From JAAGZL01 sp050290785 (GTDB lineage Bacteria > Pseudomonadota > Gammaproteobacteria > Chromatiales > Chromatiaceae): 17,166 bases of DNA. A model generated the notes under the pieces. That model was not told where the DNA came from. It did not search any database and saw only the letters and a program-made list of their open reading frames with translations. The DNA lies in NCBI GenBank assembly GCA_050290785.1, contig JBNKIR010000009.1, positions 1 to 17,166 of the forward strand. Reading direction: 5' to 3'. The position numbers and the translations under genes are program-made. This document shows positions 14,155 through 17,166 of this stretch, piece by piece (the stretch's first letter is position 1; every line of letters starts with the position of its first letter).

Positions 14155-14490
14155 CTATATAACTTTAAAATGAAATAATATTAACGGCGTTACCTGCACC
14201 AGCAGACAACTGCCAAAGAGCGTTACGTAGCTCAACACGTCAAACCAAATAATAGCCGATGCAAACAATACCGCTATGACAATTATCTTTTGTATCTCTG
14301 CCCCATAGAACAGAGCTAGCAGCATTCCGGGGTTTTCGGCCCTGTATTCAACAAACACCTTCCTGGCAAACAGTGCATTACCAATGGTAGCTATTCCGCC
14401 ACCCAGCGCACCTGAATACGCATAAACCAAACCGAACGGGAACAGGAGTAAGGCCGCAACTGTTGTTAGCAAGCATTGGGCCAAGATCAT
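14155..14490 (-). CDS. atpI: ATP synthase-associated protein AtpI
   Basis: A small membrane protein proposed to help assemble the c-ring; not essential in known systems. It has 111 residues with four hydrophobic stretches. GALGGGIATIGNALFARKVF and PGMLLALFYGAEIQKI match the family. The start is uncertain. The ATG at 14490 has no spaced Shine-Dalgarno sequence, and the same frame is open upstream (LTGQDVGQRM) but without a usable start before a stop. A second frame gives an ATG at 14569, only a few bases from the expected transcript start. It is the first gene of the atp operon. Confidence 0.9.
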   Translation of the reverse strand: MILAQCLLTTVAALLLFPFGLVYAYSGALGGGIATIGNALFARKVFVEYRAENPGMLLALFYGAEIQKIIVIAVLFASAIIWFDVLSYVTLFGSCLLVQVTPLILFHFKVI

Positions 14491-14579
14491 CCTTTGACCT
14501 ACATCCTGACCAGTAAGTGTCTTTTTGGAAGCGCTGTTTATAGTCCACCCCCAGATAGACGCCCCGCATCAGGTGGCGA

Positions 14580-14608
14580 ACTATAATGGCTTTGACCTAT
14601 AAGGTCAA
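14580..14608 (-). promoter_or_regulatory. Probable atp operon promoter
   Basis: On the minus strand, TTGACC (14603-14608) and TATAGT (14580-14585) are separated by exactly 17 bases, a near-consensus sigma-70 promoter. A start near 14573 leaves about 80 bases of leader before atpI. Confidence 0.75.
14592..14608. promoter_or_regulatory. Inverted repeat over the -35 box of the atp promoter
   Basis: TTGACC-TATAA-GGTCAA is a perfect 6-bp inverted repeat whose right arm is the -35 box. It has the size and place of an operator, but the binding protein is unknown and the symmetry could partly be chance. Confidence 0.4.
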
Positions 14609-14717
14609 TGAATATGCGAATAAATATTGAAATAATGATTGGGCCGACGATCTTTACCCCGATCACGCCACTTTTTAGAGCACGGCATGCCCTATTAGGA
14701 GGATAACCTTTTGCAAA

Positions 14718-15605
14718 TTAATGAAAATGCTCCAGTATCCCCTCCAGTTCATCCAGGCTGTTATAGGTGATCACCAGCTTGCCCTTACCGGACGATACCT
14801 GCTGAATATTGACCCGCGCACCCAGTTTATCAGACAGGTCGTCCTGCAGACGCCTTACGTTTGGATCTTCCTGGGTGGTGGATTTGGCGGCTGCCTTGCC
14901 CTTGGGTTCTTCCAGCAACCTGCGCACCAGTTTCTCTGTCTCTCTTACAGAAAGGCCCTTGGCCACCACCTGTTTCGCCGCCTCGCTCTGGGCGCGATCC
15001 TTCAGACCCAATAATGCGCGGGCATGCCCCATCTCCATCTGGCGGTTGTGGATGTACTCTTTGACGTCCCCGTTCAGTTCCAGCAGACGCAGCAGGTTGG
15101 TGACGGTGGTGCGGGATTTCCCCACTGCCTGGGCGATCTTCTCATGGGTCAACTGGAATTCATGCAGCAGACGGTGCAGGGCCTCAGCCTCCTCCAGCGG
15201 GTTTAGGTCGTCCCGTTGGATATTCTCGATCAGGGCCATGGCCATGGCGGCTTGATCCGGCACGTTCCTGATAACCACCGGGATCTCATCCAGACCGGCC
15301 AGTTGCGCGGCGCGCCAGCGGCGTTCGCCGGCTATGATCTCATATCGTCCCTCGGTCTCGATCGGGCGGACTACTATGGGCTGCACCACGCCCTGAGCCG
15401 CGATGGAGTCGGCCAGCTCCTGCAGTTTCTCCGGATTGAAGTCCCGTCTGGGCTGATAGCGTCCACGCTCGATGACATCCACCGGAAGGGTGTTTATGTC
15501 ATTGGAGGATTTATCGCTCCCCCTTTCCAGATCTTCTTCAGCTATCGCCGCCCCGCCCAGCAGGGCATCCAGGCCTCGTCCGAGTCCTCTCTTTTTTGCT
15601 GCCAT
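14718..15605 (-). CDS. parB: Chromosome-partitioning protein ParB
   Basis: A CTP-dependent clamp that loads at parS sites and spreads along DNA near the origin. It has 295 residues. The N terminus KKRGLGRGLDALLGG is the ParA-interacting signature. The ParB/Srx domain has the CTP-binding motif GERRWRA (93-99) and the ENIQRDDLNPLEEA motif (127-140). A helix-turn-helix follows (LTHEKIAQAVGKSRTTVTNL, about 152-171). The C-terminal 40 residues form the dimerisation domain (LVITYNSLDELEGILEHF). It starts 43 bases after parA, probably in one transcript. No parS palindrome was found by eye in this window. Confidence 0.98.
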   Translation of the reverse strand: MAAKKRGLGRGLDALLGGAAIAEEDLERGSDKSSNDINTLPVDVIERGRYQPRRDFNPEKLQELADSIAAQGVVQPIVVRPIETEGRYEIIAGERRWRAAQLAGLDEIPVVIRNVPDQAAMAMALIENIQRDDLNPLEEAEALHRLLHEFQLTHEKIAQAVGKSRTTVTNLLRLLELNGDVKEYIHNRQMEMGHARALLGLKDRAQSEAAKQVVAKGLSVRETEKLVRRLLEEPKGKAAAKSTTQEDPNVRRLQDDLSDKLGARVNIQQVSSGKGKLVITYNSLDELEGILEHFH

Positions 15606-15648
15606 CTGTCAGTCCCAACCAAAAAGTAAATAAATCGTTTCTATTATA

Positions 15649-16434
15649 TTAGGCCGTGCTGGCCTCGCGCCGCTCATTGCGTCGCAAAAACTCCCCGGCG
15701 AATGCCAGGTAGGAGAAGGCCCCCCGTGATCCCTTGTCATAGGCCATCACCGGCAACCCGTGGCTGGGGGCCTCAGCAATGCGCACGTTTCTGGGGATTA
15801 CCGTGCGGAATACCAGATCATTGAAATGGGAGATCAGCTGCGCGGACACATCGTTGGAGAGATTGTTCCTGGGATCGTGCATGGTGCGCAAGATCCCTTC
15901 GATCTCCAGCTTGGCGTTTCTGCTCTGTTTGATCTGGCGTATGGTATCCAGTAACGAGGTCAGTCCCTCAAGGGCGTAATACTCACACTGCAGTGGTATC
16001 AGCACCCCGTCCGACGCCACCAGGGCATTAAGTGTGAGCATGTTCAGTGATGGTGGACAGTCGATAAAGATGTAATCGTATTTTTCCCGCGCCGGAGTCA
16101 GGGCCAGGCTGAGCCGCTTCTCTCTCATGGGGGCGTCCATCAGGCCCACCTCTGCTGCGGTGAGATCGCTGTTGGAGGGCAGCACATCGAACCCGCCGGC
16201 CCCCGAACGAACTACCACATCCGCCAGCTGGGCGTCCCCCAAAAGCACGTCATAGGAGGAACTCTCCAGTCCATATTTATCCACCCCGCTACCCATGGTG
16301 GCGTTACCCTGGGGATCCAGGTCCAGCATCAAGACCTTTTTGCCGTTGGACGCAAGCGAGGCAGCAAGGTTTATGGCGGTGGTGGTCTTTCCCACCCCGC
16401 CCTTTTGATTTGCTATTGCTACCACTCGGCCCAT
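15649..16434 (-). CDS. parA: Chromosome-partitioning ATPase ParA
   Basis: A nucleoid-binding Walker-type ATPase that moves ParB-parS complexes. It has 261 residues. The deviant Walker A motif is KGGVGKTTT (11-19), with the signature lysine at its start. MLDLDPQGNAT follows (Walker A'), and Walker B is YIFIDCPPSL. There is no N-terminal helix-turn-helix, so this is the small chromosomal type (Soj-like), unlike the larger P1-type plasmid ParA. The ATG at 16434 follows GAGAAGAG. With parB it sits directly upstream of atpI, an origin-proximal layout common in gammaproteobacteria. Confidence 0.98.
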   Translation of the reverse strand: MGRVVAIANQKGGVGKTTTAINLAASLASNGKKVLMLDLDPQGNATMGSGVDKYGLESSSYDVLLGDAQLADVVVRSGAGGFDVLPSNSDLTAAEVGLMDAPMREKRLSLALTPAREKYDYIFIDCPPSLNMLTLNALVASDGVLIPLQCEYYALEGLTSLLDTIRQIKQSRNAKLEIEGILRTMHDPRNNLSNDVSAQLISHFNDLVFRTVIPRNVRIAEAPSHGLPVMAYDKGSRGAFSYLAFAGEFLRRNERREASTA

Positions 16435-16592
16435 GAATTCTCTTCTCTAGGATTATTATGCTGTTTCCGGCCCGCTATTGTGCGAGGCCGGAGAGCGAGA
16501 ATATCAGAACCTCGCCGCAAAGAATACCTGACCAAGGCAACCCGAAGAATTCCAGGGTACGGCCTCTCTAAATATCAATCACTTAGGGCCGA

Positions 16593-16892
16593 CTAGAGCT
16601 TGAATAACGACTCTGCAGCGGCCAGATGGTCCGCATCATCCTTCCCCTGACTACCATCTGTCCCTTTGTCCTCTGGCTCAAAGAAATTGCAAAAATTGGG
16701 ACGATCCTTCGCCATCACCTCCTCTGCCATCGGTTCTGCACAGTCGTTGGCCTTGGATCTGTCATACCAGCGACAATTCAGACATACCCTGGTCGGTTTG
16801 CCGCATTGCAGGCAGTTGGTCTCACGACCATAGTCACTGGATCGTAACTCCTTCCCACAACTCCAACAGCTGCCTACGATCTCTGATCTCAT
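16593..16892 (-). CDS. Conserved small zinc-ribbon protein, function unknown
   Basis: A protein of 99 residues with three CxxC pairs (Cys9/12, Cys27/30, Cys37/40) and single cysteines at 51 and 68. The first two pairs form a classic zinc ribbon (CWSCG, then CLQCG). The second half (VCLNCRWYD, NDCAEP, AEEV, RPNFCNFFEP) matches a recurring conserved hypothetical family of proteobacteria that I know only by pattern. The tail is acidic and probably disordered. A GGAGG eight bases before the ATG supports the start. It lies 158 bases upstream of parA in the same direction. A role in metal binding or protein contact is likely; nothing more specific can be said. Confidence 0.85.
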   Translation of the reverse strand: MRSEIVGSCWSCGKELRSSDYGRETNCLQCGKPTRVCLNCRWYDRSKANDCAEPMAEEVMAKDRPNFCNFFEPEDKGTDGSQGKDDADHLAAAESLFKL

Positions 16893-16981
16893 AAGTCCGG
16901 CCTCCGGGTGTATGGATTTCTTTTCCCTGCTGCCACCGGGCCTGAGTCTAACTCAGCTTCCCGGTTATTCAAGACTTGAGG

Positions 16982-17018
16982 ATAAAAGGGCCCACATCAT
17001 GGATGCAGACCCTTTTAT
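16982..17018. terminator. Strong bidirectional hairpin upstream of the zinc-ribbon gene
   Basis: ATAAAAGGG (16982-16990) and CCCTTTTAT (17010-17018) form a 9-bp stem whose interior can pair further (CATC with GATG). The A and T runs at the base suit termination in both directions. It probably ends the transcript of the gene to the right, or of the gene that stood there before the IS arrived. Confidence 0.6.
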
Positions 17019-17033
17019 GCCGTCAATAGATAC

Positions 17034-17051
17034 CCCCGGCTAAAGCCGGGG
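17034..17051. repeat. Subterminal hairpin of the IS200/IS605 right end
   Basis: CCCCGGC and GCCGGGG flank TAAA. GC-rich palindromes of this type are the TnpA recognition hairpins at IS200/IS605 ends. Confidence 0.6.
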
Positions 17052-17078
17052 TTCTCGTGCTTCGCCGCGCTTCGCGCA

Positions 17079-17165
17079 TTACAGCTCCTGTCGGAGCTGA
17101 CCTGAATCCTTCCGTCCTTGATATTCCACGTACTTCTTAATAGTCTCCTCATCAACTCCAACGCT
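17079..17165 (-). CDS. tnpA: IS200/IS605 family transposase TnpA, C-terminal fragment (partial)
   Basis: Only the last 28 codons are inside the window: SVGVDEETIKKYVEYQGRK, then DSGQLRQEL and a TAA. The SVGV-DEETIKKYVEYQ pattern is the usual end of small HUH single-strand transposases of the IS200/IS605 family (Y1 transposases), where it forms part of the last helix. The catalytic HUH and Tyr are off-window, so activity cannot be judged. The gene is on the minus strand like its neighbours. Confidence 0.65.
   Translation of the reverse strand, partial: SVGVDEETIKKYVEYQGRKDSGQLRQEL
17082..17099. repeat. Second hairpin at the tnpA stop
   Basis: CAGCTCC and GGAGCTG flank TGTC within the last codons of tnpA, a perfect 7-bp stem. 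It could be a transcription barrier or a second structural element of the IS end. Confidence 0.4.
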
Positions 17166-17166
17166 G

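Larger units (their letters stand above)
17024..17166 (-). mobile_element. IS200/IS605-type element, right end (cut by window edge)
   Basis: The 3' end of a TnpA gene is followed by a GC-rich subterminal hairpin, the layout of the right end of IS200/IS605 elements. They have no terminal inverted repeats, so the exact border (placed near 17024) is an estimate. Only this end is in the window. Confidence 0.65.

Noticed and set aside
13337..14173. 278-codon open frame opposite atpB
   Set aside because: The sequence is Gln/His-rich, typical of an antisense reading of a membrane protein. It is fully covered by atpB.
14491..16592. parS site near parAB
   Set aside because: No TGTTTCACGTGAAACA-like palindrome was found by eye in the window.

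Overview
The window looks like a gammaproteobacterial chromosome segment from a lineage outside the Enterobacterales. The core genes all lie on the minus strand and read parA, parB, atpIBEFHAGDC, an SlyD-like FKBP isomerase, glmU, glmS. This is the familiar atp-glmU-glmS block with the chromosome-partitioning pair placed directly upstream of atpI. The F-type ATP synthase proteins closely resemble those of E. coli. The species cannot be named from the sequence alone.

Left end (1-3558): a chromosomal integron. An integron integrase gene on the plus strand (2574-3558) faces away from an attI-like junction (2381-2387) and a leftward array of five gene cassettes. All five cassette genes are on the minus strand, and each cassette ends in an attC site of about 60-90 bp. 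The 5' end of each cassette is complementary to the R'' box of its own attC, perfectly or nearly so, so the cassette limits are secure. The array continues beyond the left edge. The cassettes are A+T-rich and encode small membrane, exported or unknown proteins, including one that resembles the Rap1a/Tai immunity family. The locus shows decay: intI is frameshifted four codons after a well-placed start, and cassette 4 has an in-frame TGA. A 34-codon ORF crosses attI and ends in a TAATG overlap with the first cassette gene, which suggests translational coupling.

Middle (3559-7489): a hairpin separates the convergent intI and glmS. glmU and glmS are nearly contiguous and form the UDP-GlcNAc module. 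An FKBP-type isomerase gene lies between them and atpC, and a perfect TATAAT box lies just upstream of glmU.

Middle-right (7550-14608): the nine-gene atp operon. Its likely promoter (TTGACC, 17 bp, TATAGT) lies between parB and atpI, and a perfect inverted repeat covers the -35 box.

Right end (14718-17166): parB and parA, then a small cysteine-rich zinc-ribbon protein in place of the usual rsmG/mnmG neighbours, a strong hairpin, and the C-terminal end of an IS200/IS605-type TnpA with its subterminal palindrome. The element runs off the right edge. No stretch longer than 300 bases lacks a gene.
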